Shown in pieces: positions 14,315 through 22,563 of a stretch of DNA of 29,791 bases (position 1 is its first letter; the number at the start of each line of letters is the position of its first letter). The stretch is from a virus, in IMG/VR virus record IMGVR_UViG_3300023174_002717, positions 1-29,791 of that record. One strand, 5' to 3'. The notes below the pieces were generated by a model. It was not told the origin of the DNA. It did not search any database and saw only the letters and a list, made by a program, of their open reading frames with translations. The translations under genes and the position numbers were made by a program.

Positions 14315-14326
14315 TAGGAGAAAAAT

Positions 14327-16996
14327 TTGAGTTATGTAGACGCTTTCTATGATAGAGAGCAGGATATGATTCGCGTCGTTGAAAGAAATGACAAAGGTGA
14401 AAGACACTTTAAAGAACATCCTGCAAGACATGTATTTTATTACCCCGACGCTAGAGGTAAATTTACAAGTATTTTTGGACAGCCATTGTCCAGAGTAAGT
14501 TCTAAAAATGTAAAAGAACATCGCAAAGAACTTGCAATTCATTCAAACAAAACACTTTTTGAAAGTGACATCAATCCCATTTATCGTTGTCTTGAAGACA
14601 ACTACCTAAACGTTGACGCTCCTAAACTAAATGTAGCATGGTTCGACATTGAGGTAGACTTTGATCCAGAACGTGGCTATGCTTCACCAGAAGATGCATT
14701 TATGCCGATTACTGCTATCGCTGTCTACCTACAATGGATGGAGACTATGGTATGTCTAGCTCTTCCTCCCAAAACACTATCGATGGAAGAAGCAACTAAA
14801 CAAGTTGCAGAATTCCCAAACACCATGTTATTCGAAACCGAAGGAGAAATGTTAGATACATTCCTCAATTTGATTGAAGATGCAGATATTTTAAGTGGTT
14901 GGAACAGTGAAGGCTTTGATATTCCCTATACTGTCAATCGTGTGACCAAAGTTCTCAGTAAAGAGGACACTCGTAGATTCTGTCTATGGAATCAATTCCC
15001 AAAGAAACGAGAATACGAAAAATATGGAAAGACCGCTATTACTTATGATCTTATTGGTCGCGTTCATCTGGACAGTCTCGAGCTGTACCGCAAGTACACC
15101 TATGAAGAACGACACACCTATCGATTGGATGCCATTGGAGAGATGGAGATAGGTGAGAACAAGACTGTCTACGAAGGCACCTTGGATCAACTATACAACA
15201 ACGACTTCCGTAGGTTTATTGAATACAATAGACAAGACTGTATGTTGTTAGAAAAATTAGACAAGAAGTTGAAGTTTATGGATCTTGCTAACACACTGGC
15301 CCATGAATGTACTGTGTTGCTACAGACTACTATGGGTGCGGTGGCTGTAACTGAGCAGGCCATTATCAATGAAGCCCACAAGCGTGGAATGATTGTTCCT
15401 AATAGACAACAGCGTGACCCCAACGAAACTAATCAGGCAGCTGGTGCTTATGTTGCCTATCCTAAGAAAGGAATTCATGAATGGATCGGATCGTTGGACA
15501 TCAACTCATTATACCCGTCGGCAATTCGTGCCATGAACATGGGTCCGGAAACTATTGTAGGTCAACTTCGTCAAGACGGAACTAAGGATTATATTGCTGC
15601 CGAAATAGCAAAAGGCAAGAGCTTTGCGTCTGCTTGGGAAGGTATGTTTGGCAGTGTTGAATATACCGCTGTCATGAATCGAGAAGTTGGGCGCGAACTT
15701 ACCATTGATTGGGAAGATGGCGGCAGCGATACATTATCAGCCGCACAAATTTATGATTTAATTTTTGACAGTAACCAACCCTGGATGCTTTCAGCTAATG
15801 GTACTATCTTTACCTACGAGAAAGAAGGTATTATTCCTGGCTTGCTAAAGCGTTGGTATGCAGAACGTAAAGAGATGCAGGCCAAACTCAAAGACTGTAT
15901 CAAAGCAGGCAACAAGATTGAAGAAGAATACTGGGACAAACGACAATTGGTCAAGAAGATCAATTTGAACAGCTTATACGGTGCTATCTTGAATCCCGGT
16001 TGTCGATTCTTTGATAATAGAATTGGACAATCAACTACTCTTACAGGCCGTGCTATTGCTAAACACATGGCTAGTAAAGTCAACGAAATTATTACAGGCG
16101 AATACGATCACGTAGGTAAAGCTATTATCTACGGTGATACTGATTCGTGTTATTTTTCTGCTTACTCTACCCTAAAGAAGGACATTGACAAAGGTCTTAT
16201 TCCTTGGGGTAAAGAAAACATTATTGAACTTTACGACACTATAGGAGAAGAAGTAAATGGCACCTTTACAAAATTCATGCAAGACGTCTTCCACTGCCCT
16301 AAAACCAGAGGCGAAGTCATCAAAGCAGGTCGCGAGATTGTTGCTTCCAAAGGATTATTCATTACCAAAAAACGATATGCCGTGCTCTACTTTGACAAAG
16401 AAGGAAAACGTGCCGATGTTGATGGTAAGGCGGGAAAGATCAAAGCAATGGGACTTGATCTAAAGCGTAGCGACACTCCTGTGGTTATTCAAGACTTTTT
16501 GAGCAACGTGCTTGAAATGGTGTTGAAGGGCGGAGAGAAAGATGATGTACTAGAATACATTACTGGATTCCGTACAGATTTTAAAACTAGACCGGGCTGG
16601 GAGAAAGGTTCGCCTAAACGTGCTAATAAGATTTCAGAATACCGCGACAAAGAAAAGAAGGCAGGCAAGACTAATATGCCCGGACACGTTCGTGCTAGTT
16701 TAAACTGGAATACTTTAAAGCGTATGATGGATGACAAATACTCAATGGCCATTACAGACGGTGCTAAAGTAATCGTATGTAAGGTTAAAGATAATCCAAT
16801 GGGCTATACTTCAGTGGCGTATCCGGTAGACGAACTTCGATTGCCGCAATGGTTTAAAGACCTGCCGTTTAACGATGCGGAAATGGAAACTGCCGTTATT
16901 GATGAGAAATTAGAAAACTTGATTGGTGTTTTGGAATGGGACATCAGTTCAACAAGAAGTGATAACACATTCAACAAGTTATTTGACTTTGAGTAA
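14327..16996 (+). CDS. 43: family B DNA polymerase (T4 gp43-like)
   Basis: The replicative polymerase with 3'-5' proofreading, 889 residues (T4 gp43 has 898). The start is TTG at 14327, six bases after AGGAG. Exonuclease motifs: FDIEV (Asp107, Glu109), NSEGFDIPY and YNRQDCMLL. Polymerase motifs: SLDINSLYPS (Asp391), KKINLNSLYGA and YGDTDS (Asp604, Asp606), then KKRYAVLYFD. All catalytic residues are in place and the gene is intact, without inteins. The C-terminal residues (NTFNKLFDFE) resemble the clamp-binding tail of gp43-type polymerases. The sliding clamp follows directly. Confidence 0.98.
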   Translation: MSYVDAFYDREQDMIRVVERNDKGERHFKEHPARHVFYYPDARGKFTSIFGQPLSRVSSKNVKEHRKELAIHSNKTLFESDINPIYRCLEDNYLNVDAPKLNVAWFDIEVDFDPERGYASPEDAFMPITAIAVYLQWMETMVCLALPPKTLSMEEATKQVAEFPNTMLFETEGEMLDTFLNLIEDADILSGWNSEGFDIPYTVNRVTKVLSKEDTRRFCLWNQFPKKREYEKYGKTAITYDLIGRVHLDSLELYRKYTYEERHTYRLDAIGEMEIGENKTVYEGTLDQLYNNDFRRFIEYNRQDCMLLEKLDKKLKFMDLANTLAHECTVLLQTTMGAVAVTEQAIINEAHKRGMIVPNRQQRDPNETNQAAGAYVAYPKKGIHEWIGSLDINSLYPSAIRAMNMGPETIVGQLRQDGTKDYIAAEIAKGKSFASAWEGMFGSVEYTAVMNREVGRELTIDWEDGGSDTLSAAQIYDLIFDSNQPWMLSANGTIFTYEKEGIIPGLLKRWYAERKEMQAKLKDCIKAGNKIEEEYWDKRQLVKKINLNSLYGAILNPGCRFFDNRIGQSTTLTGRAIAKHMASKVNEIITGEYDHVGKAIIYGDTDSCYFSAYSTLKKDIDKGLIPWGKENIIELYDTIGEEVNGTFTKFMQDVFHCPKTRGEVIKAGREIVASKGLFITKKRYAVLYFDKEGKRADVDGKAGKIKAMGLDLKRSDTPVVIQDFLSNVLEMVLKGGEKDDVLEYITGFRTDFKTRPGWEKGSPKRANKISEYRDKEKKAGKTNMPGHVRASLNWNTLKRMMDDKYSMAITDGAKVIVCKVKDNPMGYTSVAYPVDELRLPQWFKDLPFNDAEMETAVIDEKLENLIGVLEWDISSTRSDNTFNKLFDFE

Positions 16997-17003
16997 ATTG
17001 CGG

Positions 17004-17032
17004 TTGCTTTTTACACTAAACCTAAATATAAT
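17004..17032 (+). promoter_or_regulatory. probable promoter for sliding clamp
   Basis: TTGCTT (17004-17009), a 17-base spacer and TATAAT (17027-17032), followed by AGGAGA (17043-17048) and the ATG at 17056. The -35 box is weak (three of six), but the -10 is perfect. CTAAATA overlaps the -10, so a late-type element is also possible. Confidence 0.55.
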
Positions 17033-17055
17033 ATTCATATACAGGAGAACTTTCA

Positions 17056-17793
17056 ATGAAAGATATTTTACAAGACATCGTGTCGCATACACAGAACCTA
17101 GGTTTCTTGACCACGGTTAAAGTTACAGGCACAGAACAAAAGACCACAGTCAACTCTATGGCTGACGATCGTTCAGTTATTATGGAGGCAGAAACTGCTA
17201 ATCCATATCCAGATATGCTTGGCGTTTTTGGTATGCCACAATTAAACAAATTAAAATATTTGTTAGATGGCAACGAGTACAAAGAAGATGCAAAAATTAC
17301 TATTACTACCGCAGAACGCAACGGCGAAAAGTTACCTGTAGGCATTCACTTTGAAAACGCTAGCGGAGACTTCAAGAACGACTATCGTTTTATGAATACA
17401 GAAATCATCAACGAAAAAATGAAGACTGTCAAGTTCCGTGGTGTTAAATGGGATGTAGAGATTGAGCCAAGCGTGGCATCAGTACAACGTTTCAACTTCC
17501 AAGCAGGTGCTAACAATGAGCATCCAACATTCTTGGCAAAGACAGAAGGCGGAAACTTGAAGTTTATCTTCGGTGATGCATCAACACACGGTGGTGAGTT
17601 TATTTTTGCACAGAACGTTGCAGGTAAACTAGATCGCGGTTGGACTTGGCCAGTATTGCCAATCTTGAGCATTTTAAAGATTGCAGATGTAAACAACACC
17701 AAGATGTCGTTGTCAAATGAAGGTGCTATTCAGATTACTCTTGATAGCGGATTGGCAACTTACAAATATATTATTCCAGCACAAGCTGCCTAA
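17056..17793 (+). CDS. 45: sliding clamp (T4 gp45-like)
   Basis: A 245-residue DNA polymerase processivity factor, close to the 228 residues of T4 gp45. The sequence is beta-rich and acidic. It contains LGVFGMPQLNKLKYLLDG near residue 60, KFRGVKWDVEIEPS near 130, and a C-terminal strand pattern (IQITLDSGLATYKYIIPAQ) typical of gp45-type clamps in T4-like phages of aquatic bacteria. It forms a trimeric ring that tethers gp43 and, in T4, also activates late transcription. Its place directly after the polymerase supports the call. No clamp loader (gp44/62) is seen in the window. Confidence 0.85.
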   Translation: MKDILQDIVSHTQNLGFLTTVKVTGTEQKTTVNSMADDRSVIMEAETANPYPDMLGVFGMPQLNKLKYLLDGNEYKEDAKITITTAERNGEKLPVGIHFENASGDFKNDYRFMNTEIINEKMKTVKFRGVKWDVEIEPSVASVQRFNFQAGANNEHPTFLAKTEGGNLKFIFGDASTHGGEFIFAQNVAGKLDRGWTWPVLPILSILKIADVNNTKMSLSNEGAIQITLDSGLATYKYIIPAQAA

Positions 17794-17795
17794 AT

Positions 17796-18167
17796 ATGAT
17801 CAAAGGCATTACACAATCCGGCCGTTATATAACAGTTACGAATGGTAATGCCAGCACCTATGTGAACAGCTATTCAGGACAACAAGGTGTTGGCAACATG
17901 CGATACAATACTTCTAATCAATGCATGGAAGTTTTTGACGGCAGCACATGGATCATGCTCAGCATGGCCCATGCTAGTGTTGGCTTGAACAGCGAAGCTG
18001 AATCATTGCTTGATTGGGCCCGTCAAAAGCGTGACGAAGAACTAGCATGGAAACAGTTAGGAGATCAGAACCAAGCTGTTAAAATAGCATTAGAAAATTT
18101 AGAACAGGCCAAGCAACAATTAAACATTACAGCAAAATTAGCGAGAGATTATGAAACCACCAGTTGA
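17796..18167 (+). CDS. hypothetical protein, fibre-like N-terminus and coiled coil
   Basis: A 123-residue protein. The N-terminal 55 residues are Gly/Ser/Asn/Tyr-rich beta type (ITVTNGNASTYVNSYSG; MEVFDGSTWIML), like short motifs in phage tail-fibre and structural proteins. Residues 65-123 form a charged helix, probably a coiled coil. It starts two bases after the clamp stop and overlaps the dpdA gene by 17 bases. No named family is recognised; a minor virion protein is possible. Confidence 0.65.
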   Translation: MIKGITQSGRYITVTNGNASTYVNSYSGQQGVGNMRYNTSNQCMEVFDGSTWIMLSMAHASVGLNSEAESLLDWARQKRDEELAWKQLGDQNQAVKIALENLEQAKQQLNITAKLARDYETTS

Positions 18168-19674
18168 CCTAACACCCTTACAGAAAGATTATGCAGTCTA
18201 TTTGCCTGCTATCAGTTCTTTCTATTCTACATACGTTGCTAAACAACGTCTAGAAGAATTTGTACCTAAGGATCGTATTCCTAAAGGTTTTGATCGCGGC
18301 ATTGAAGGTATGAACTTTTTAAATCCTGAACAGGGCTATTTCCATTACAAATATGGTTTGTACTCTGCAGGTCATGCACAATTAGACTTACAAAAGACTA
18401 TGGTGCAAGATAGTATGATTCAAGATCGCAATCGCGGACAAACTATGATCTTAGGCGACTCGGGTGGATACCAGATCGGTAAGGGTATTCTTAAATTTGA
18501 TTGGTTGGACTTTGAAGGGGCCGCTGCAAATAAAACTCGAAAACAAATTCTTGAGTGGTTGGAACTTACTGCTGATTGGTCAATGATGCTTGACGTTCCT
18601 ACATGGGCTTGCGATCATATTCACAGTCCAAAGACTGGTTTAAAGTCTTTTGAAGACTGTCTAGAAAAAACAAGATTCAATAACAAGTATTTCTTAGAAA
18701 ATCGACTAGGCGTAACAAAGTTCTTAAATGTGTTACAAGGTAGTGACTGGGATAGTGCAGAAGCATGGTACCAAGGTGTTAAAGAATTCAGTGACACGGA
18801 AGTATGGGGTGACAAAGCCGCAGAAGGTTGGGCTATGGGCGGTGCTAATATGTGCAAGATGCCTATTACACTAAAGCGTTTGATTACATTAAAATTTGAC
18901 GGATTGCTAGAAGGCAAGAATTGGATGCACTTCTTGGGTACTGCACAATTAGATTGGGCATGTTTCTTGACAAGTATTCAAAGACAAATTCGTGAAACTG
19001 TAAATCCAGAATTTACAATTAGCTTTGACTGTGCAAGTCCATTCATTGCTACTGCTCACGGTCTTGTGTACACAAACGCACAACATACTAACAAGCGTTG
19101 GAGTGTTATTATGGACAAGGCTCCTGATAACAAGGCACTTGCCGGTAAACACGATATCCCATTCCCATTCGAAAGCGACTTTGGTCGTCGACTAACTATT
19201 GCTGACATCTGTCACTATGCTCCGGGCATGTTAAACAAGATTGGCAAAGAAGGTAAAACCAGTTGGGATAGTTTTGGTTATGCACTAATGATGGGTCATA
19301 ATGTAGAATGTCACATCCGTGCGGTGCAACGTGCTTGTAATTTGATGGATATCGAAATTGCCAAGTTTAAAAACTCTTGGAGAGACTGGAAGCCTTTGAA
19401 GTCTAAAGATATTGCCAGTGACGAGTACAGTGATTGGGTTCCACGCAATGTATTGTACCTTGACAGTTTTGTTAAAGATCTGTTTAAGTGTGCTACTAAA
19501 GAAGAAGCATTTGGTCTTATCGACGAAGCTAACGATTTCTTGATTAGCCTTGCTGGTGCTAGACTACGTGGTGGTGTAACTAATGAATTCCACAGACTGT
19601 TTGCAGAAGACGAAGGCGAACACTGGGAAGAAGATCGTGAAGATGAAGCATTGGATAAACTTGTAGCTGAATAA
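18151..19674 (+). CDS. dpdA: DpdA-like 7-deazaguanine DNA transglycosylase
   Basis: A 507-residue protein of the tRNA-guanine transglycosylase superfamily. GDSGGYQIGKG (Asp103) matches the TGT substrate-binding DSGGFQ motif, and SFDCASPF (Asp293) matches the nucleophile motif of TGT (FDCVMPT). The length is greater than tRNA-type TGT, and I do not see the CxCxxC zinc site. In phages and genomic islands such proteins (DpdA) exchange guanine in DNA for preQ0 or related bases, which protects against restriction. The window also holds a QueD-like protein, GTP cyclohydrolase I and QueE, which make the precursor. An acidic tail ends the protein. Which 7-deazaguanine is used cannot be told. Confidence 0.85.
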   Translation: MKPPVDLTPLQKDYAVYLPAISSFYSTYVAKQRLEEFVPKDRIPKGFDRGIEGMNFLNPEQGYFHYKYGLYSAGHAQLDLQKTMVQDSMIQDRNRGQTMILGDSGGYQIGKGILKFDWLDFEGAAANKTRKQILEWLELTADWSMMLDVPTWACDHIHSPKTGLKSFEDCLEKTRFNNKYFLENRLGVTKFLNVLQGSDWDSAEAWYQGVKEFSDTEVWGDKAAEGWAMGGANMCKMPITLKRLITLKFDGLLEGKNWMHFLGTAQLDWACFLTSIQRQIRETVNPEFTISFDCASPFIATAHGLVYTNAQHTNKRWSVIMDKAPDNKALAGKHDIPFPFESDFGRRLTIADICHYAPGMLNKIGKEGKTSWDSFGYALMMGHNVECHIRAVQRACNLMDIEIAKFKNSWRDWKPLKSKDIASDEYSDWVPRNVLYLDSFVKDLFKCATKEEAFGLIDEANDFLISLAGARLRGGVTNEFHRLFAEDEGEHWEEDREDEALDKLVAE

Positions 19675-19685
19675 AGGAGATCTCT

Positions 19686-19871
19686 ATGTATGAGCAACGA
19701 ATTAAACATTTAGAAGAAGCGCATCGCGCTTTGGACAAACAAGTTGATACTTTGGAAAAGAATGGGCTGTTTGAAGACCTAAAACTTGAAGAATTGAAGA
19801 AACAGAGGTTGCATTTAAAGGACAAAATTGCTATACTAAAGCGTAAGCAAGAACTCCACACACAGGCATAA
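19686..19871 (+). CDS. YdcH-like (DUF465) small coiled-coil protein
   Basis: A 61-residue protein with a strong ribosome site (AAGGAGAT at 19675-19682). It is entirely helical and charged. HRALDKQVDTLEKNG followed by LKKQRLHLKDKIA matches the YdcH/DUF465 pattern of bacterial small proteins. The molecular role is unknown. It may have been acquired from a proteobacterial host. Confidence 0.75.
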   Translation: MYEQRIKHLEEAHRALDKQVDTLEKNGLFEDLKLEELKKQRLHLKDKIAILKRKQELHTQA

Positions 19872-19872
19872 A

Positions 19873-20064
19873 ATGATTCATTTGAATGTATACGACTTAG
19901 ATAAGATTAAAAAAATCTGTACAGAAGCAGGCACAGAATATTTTACTTTGGAAGAAGAAAACAAGTCTGGCATTGGTAGTATTCTTACGCTATCATATAA
20001 TACTATGATTGCAGACTATCCTGCTATTGTTCGTGTAGAAGTGCGTGGAGTGGAGAGCTGGTAA
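19873..20064 (+). CDS. hypothetical small protein
   Basis: A 63-residue protein, not recognised. An alpha-beta pattern is likely: a helix (YDLDKIKKICTEAGTEYF), an acidic turn, and two strands ending VRVEVRGVESW. It starts one base after the previous stop and ends in a TAATG overlap with the next gene. Confidence 0.55.
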   Translation: MIHLNVYDLDKIKKICTEAGTEYFTLEEENKSGIGSILTLSYNTMIADYPAIVRVEVRGVESW

Positions 20065-20585
20065 TGAATCTAGAACTAGATAAACTGTTGTGCGAAAAGT
20101 ATCCAAAGATGATGATCAATCGCAACAAGAACATGCAAGAAACTTGTATGTGTTGGGGCTTCGAATGTGGAGATGGTTGGTTCAATATCCTGGATCAGCT
20201 TATGGGCAGTATTCAACATCACATTGATTGGAAAGAGAAACAGCGTAATTGGGCAATTACTTTTAATAGTACAGCCTCGCCCGAAGACATGCGACCGGTA
20301 CCGGATGCTATCCCTCAAGTAACTTTGGATCAGGTCAAAGAAAAGTTTGGCACACTACGGTTCTATTACACAGGCGGTGATGACTATATCAGCGGTCTTG
20401 TTAGCATGGCAGAATCAATGTCAGGTATCACCTGTGAAGGCTGTGGTGCCCAAGCTAAGACAAACTGGCCTAAAGCTGAGAATGGCGGCATCGGTGGCTG
20501 GGTTCGTACCATATGTGCTCCTTGCGAAACAAAGCGTGAAGAAGAACGTGCCAAATATATGAAATCACAAGGATTTGAAGAATAA
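20064..20585 (+). CDS. conserved phage protein with zinc-binding Cys pairs
   Basis: A 173-residue soluble protein with an N-terminal CMCWGFECGDGWFNIL segment, a central VTLDQVKEKFGTLRFYYTGG segment and a C-terminal pair CEGCG...CAPC that looks like a treble-clef or ribbon zinc site. It resembles proteins widespread in T4-like phages and some bacteria, without a function. The start overlaps the previous stop by one base. Confidence 0.7.
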   Translation: MNLELDKLLCEKYPKMMINRNKNMQETCMCWGFECGDGWFNILDQLMGSIQHHIDWKEKQRNWAITFNSTASPEDMRPVPDAIPQVTLDQVKEKFGTLRFYYTGGDDYISGLVSMAESMSGITCEGCGAQAKTNWPKAENGGIGGWVRTICAPCETKREEERAKYMKSQGFEE

Positions 20586-20586
20586 T

Positions 20587-20787
20587 ATGCAAGTACGAGT
20601 AAAAGAAGATACAAAAGAGTTTGGCAAGTGTGGCTGCGGTCGTAGCCCAACAGGCAAGTGTATTGGCTGGCATGGACTAACTGAAGAACAATTAGTTGAA
20701 GCTAAACGAGATTGGGATCTTGCCGAGTATCAAAAACAGGCCCAAGAACTTTGGAATGACAGTTGCACTAGCGGAAGATCCGAATGA
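20587..20787 (+). CDS. CDGSH-like iron-sulfur protein
   Basis: A 66-residue protein. The ATG at 20587, one base after the previous stop, is preferred to an in-frame ATG at 20575. KCGCGRSPTGKCIGWHGL places Cys15, Cys17, Cys25 and His29 in the CxCxxSx4CxGxH order close to the CDGSH [2Fe-2S] motif (three Cys, one His), although the Cys-His loop is shorter by one residue than in mitoNEET. Annotations of similar bacterial proteins use the CDGSH-type zinc-finger label (from memory). Cluster or zinc binding cannot be separated here. The C-terminus is an acidic helix. Confidence 0.65.
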   Translation: MQVRVKEDTKEFGKCGCGRSPTGKCIGWHGLTEEQLVEAKRDWDLAEYQKQAQELWNDSCTSGRSE

Positions 20788-21326
20788 AACGTGATTACAC
20801 TGACGGCATAAGTGAAGATGTAAACTTCTTTATTGGTAATGAAGTTGAACATACTCCCACATTTGGTATGCGTACATTGTTTGTTACTGGTGTTCAAAAC
20901 GAGCAAGTGATTGAACACATTCTTGGCGACATCAATTGTTTGCTTGATACTAGCAAACATATTAAACATATTTTCTTTGGTGCTAATCACAGTTTTAATC
21001 CTAATGGATATGATGAGCACAAACAATGGGAAGATATGATTACATATTTTCTCGAGCAAGGCTACTGGTGTAGTTTGGACATTCCACTAAATCAAGTAGA
21101 AGAATTCAATGATGGCGGATTAAACGATTATGATATGTTTATTCCGCAAATCCGTATACCAATTCCATATATCAAACTGTGGAATTATAACACAATGCTT
21201 AAAATTGATGACAAAGACTTTAAAGCAACCAATCCCGGCGTGTGGTCTCACAGTCTACACGATTTAAAAGACCGCAGTAAGTTCACACCGTGGTGTGCTT
21301 ACACTAACGATGAGATTATCAAATGA
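20784..21326 (+). CDS. conserved phage hypothetical protein
   Basis: A 180-residue protein with an alpha/beta pattern. MRTLFVTGVQ and KHIFFGANHSF look like Rossmann-type strands, and IKLWNYNTMLKIDDKDFKAT and NPGVWSHSLHDLKDRSKFT form a conserved-looking C-terminus. I recall similar proteins in T4-like phages of cyanobacteria and Proteobacteria, all without a function. The ATG overlaps the previous stop and the stop overlaps the next ATG. Confidence 0.7.
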   Translation: MKRDYTDGISEDVNFFIGNEVEHTPTFGMRTLFVTGVQNEQVIEHILGDINCLLDTSKHIKHIFFGANHSFNPNGYDEHKQWEDMITYFLEQGYWCSLDIPLNQVEEFNDGGLNDYDMFIPQIRIPIPYIKLWNYNTMLKIDDKDFKATNPGVWSHSLHDLKDRSKFTPWCAYTNDEIIK

Positions 21327-21673
21327 GTGGTGGATACGCAGTAGCGTCAACAAGGTCAAACCGTATTGTTGGTGCCAATCAAATTAAAAAGGCAAACATG
21401 AAACTAACTTTTAAACAAAAACTTCGTCAATGGTTGTTTGAAGAAAAAGAAGATTCTTATTCCGATTCTATTATATCTGTTGAAGAAAGCAAATTTAATA
21501 GTGAAGGCATGCGACTACAAGTATATCGTGCCAGCGGTGGCTTTGTAATTGAAACTAGACACTACAATCGTCGTAAGGACGAAAATATGAATGCCATGTT
21601 TGTGATTACTGAAGATCAAGATCTCGGAGCGGAAATTGGTAAAATTATCACTATGGAAACATTAAAATCATGA
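21323..21673 (+). CDS. conserved phage hypothetical protein
   Basis: A 116-residue protein. The N-terminus (NRIVGANQIKKANMKLTFKQ, then KLRQWLF) is basic and amphipathic. The C-terminal part is beta-rich with GMRLQVYRASGGFVIETRHY and ends QDLGAEIGKIITMETLK. The pattern is familiar from T4-like phages, but no function is known. Both ends overlap neighbours by four bases. Confidence 0.65.
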   Translation: MSGGYAVASTRSNRIVGANQIKKANMKLTFKQKLRQWLFEEKEDSYSDSIISVEESKFNSEGMRLQVYRASGGFVIETRHYNRRKDENMNAMFVITEDQDLGAEIGKIITMETLKS

Positions 21674-21906
21674 ACTCAAATATTCAAACAATTATTGATA
21701 AGGCAACTGAAAACAATCTTATCAATCAAGAACTATTTGCTAGACTTCTTATTGAAGAATGTGCTAAAATATGTTTTGAACTACAATTTAGTAAAGAAGG
21801 TCCAGGAGAGCAGGCTGCATATCAGCGCACTCTTTGTGGGACTGCAATTAAAGAGAACTTTGGCTTGCAAAGCAAAGGTCCAGTATCAGCAAAGAATATC
21901 ACATGA
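21670..21906 (+). CDS. hypothetical small helical protein
   Basis: A 78-residue protein. The central LFARLLIEECAKICFELQ resembles the short helical phage proteins with an ...ECAKI... core. No function is known. It overlaps both neighbours by four bases, including the QueD-like gene downstream. Confidence 0.6.
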   Translation: MNSNIQTIIDKATENNLINQELFARLLIEECAKICFELQFSKEGPGEQAAYQRTLCGTAIKENFGLQSKGPVSAKNIT

Positions 21907-22298
21907 TTATTAGACAAGACGTTCGCCCTAACAAAATGATTTGGGTTACCTTCCGTAAAGAAGGTATTCACAAATATCCAGCAGCCGCAACAGATCCCAA
22001 CCTTGCAACAGGAGATGAATATGATGTATCGTTTTTGGCTAACCCTCATCGTCATATCTTTCATTTTAGGGTTTATCTTAGTGTTACCCACAATGACAGA
22101 GATGTGGAGTTCATACAATTCAAGCGATGGCTTGAAAAATTGTATTCTAGCAACGAAGGTGTACTGTCGCTAGATTATAAGAGTTGCGAAATGATGTCAG
22201 ACGATTTATATGACATGATTTCACAAAAGTATCCAGACCGTGAGGTTTGGATTGAGGTCTCCGAAGACGGAGAAAATGGTAGTTTTATCAAATACTGA
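21903..22298 (+). CDS. QueD-like T-fold protein (6-carboxytetrahydropterin synthase family) lacking the usual Cys
   Basis: A 131-residue protein of about QueD length. TFRKEGIHKYP (His23) and PHRHIFHFRV (His49, His51) match the three zinc His ligands of QueD/PTPS (FxxxHxL and HGHxF). VEFIQFKRWLE fits the MDF..LK segment, SCEMMSDDLYDMI fits the TSEN-type anchor, and EVSEDGENGS (Glu118) fits the pterin-binding Glu near the end. The catalytic Cys that normally sits four residues before the first His of HxH is absent (Leu45). It would convert dihydroneopterin triphosphate to 6-carboxytetrahydropterin in the preQ0 pathway if active. Family match is inferred from motif order. Confidence 0.6.
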   Translation: MIIRQDVRPNKMIWVTFRKEGIHKYPAAATDPNLATGDEYDVSFLANPHRHIFHFRVYLSVTHNDRDVEFIQFKRWLEKLYSSNEGVLSLDYKSCEMMSDDLYDMISQKYPDREVWIEVSEDGENGSFIKY

Positions 22299-22314
22299 AA
22301 TAAGGAAATAAAAA

Positions 22315-22563
22315 ATGGCGAATCCTGCCTGGCTCAATAAGTACCTTGCAATGAAACCTGAAGTTTCTAAAATCTTCGACGATCTTGAGGCTTATGAAAC
22401 ATTTTGCAAACTTGAGTTGCGAGAAATCAATCCGGCCCATCTTTACGATAAGGGAAATGAAAACTATAGGGCGTTTTTAAACAGTCAACGTCCACGTCGT
22501 CCATGGAATGGCGAACGTAAACCATACTTAGGCAACAAGCCTCGTCACAACAACTACCAATGA
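22315..22563 (+). CDS. conserved phage hypothetical protein
   Basis: An 82-residue protein with AAGGAA at 22302-22307. The N-terminal helix-rich half (NPAWLNKYLAMKPEVSKIFD) and a basic Arg/Asn/Pro tail (RRPWNGERKPYLGNKPRHNN) suggest a small nucleic-acid- or protein-binding factor. It resembles unnamed proteins of T4-like phages. Its stop overlaps the glycosyltransferase start. Confidence 0.6.
   Translation: MANPAWLNKYLAMKPEVSKIFDDLEAYETFCKLELREINPAHLYDKGNENYRAFLNSQRPRRPWNGERKPYLGNKPRHNNYQ

Noticed and set aside
14251-14326. tRNA-like or other RNA gene in the gap before the polymerase
   Set aside because: No cloverleaf or TTC arm can be formed; only the short hairpin at 14297-14314 is seen.
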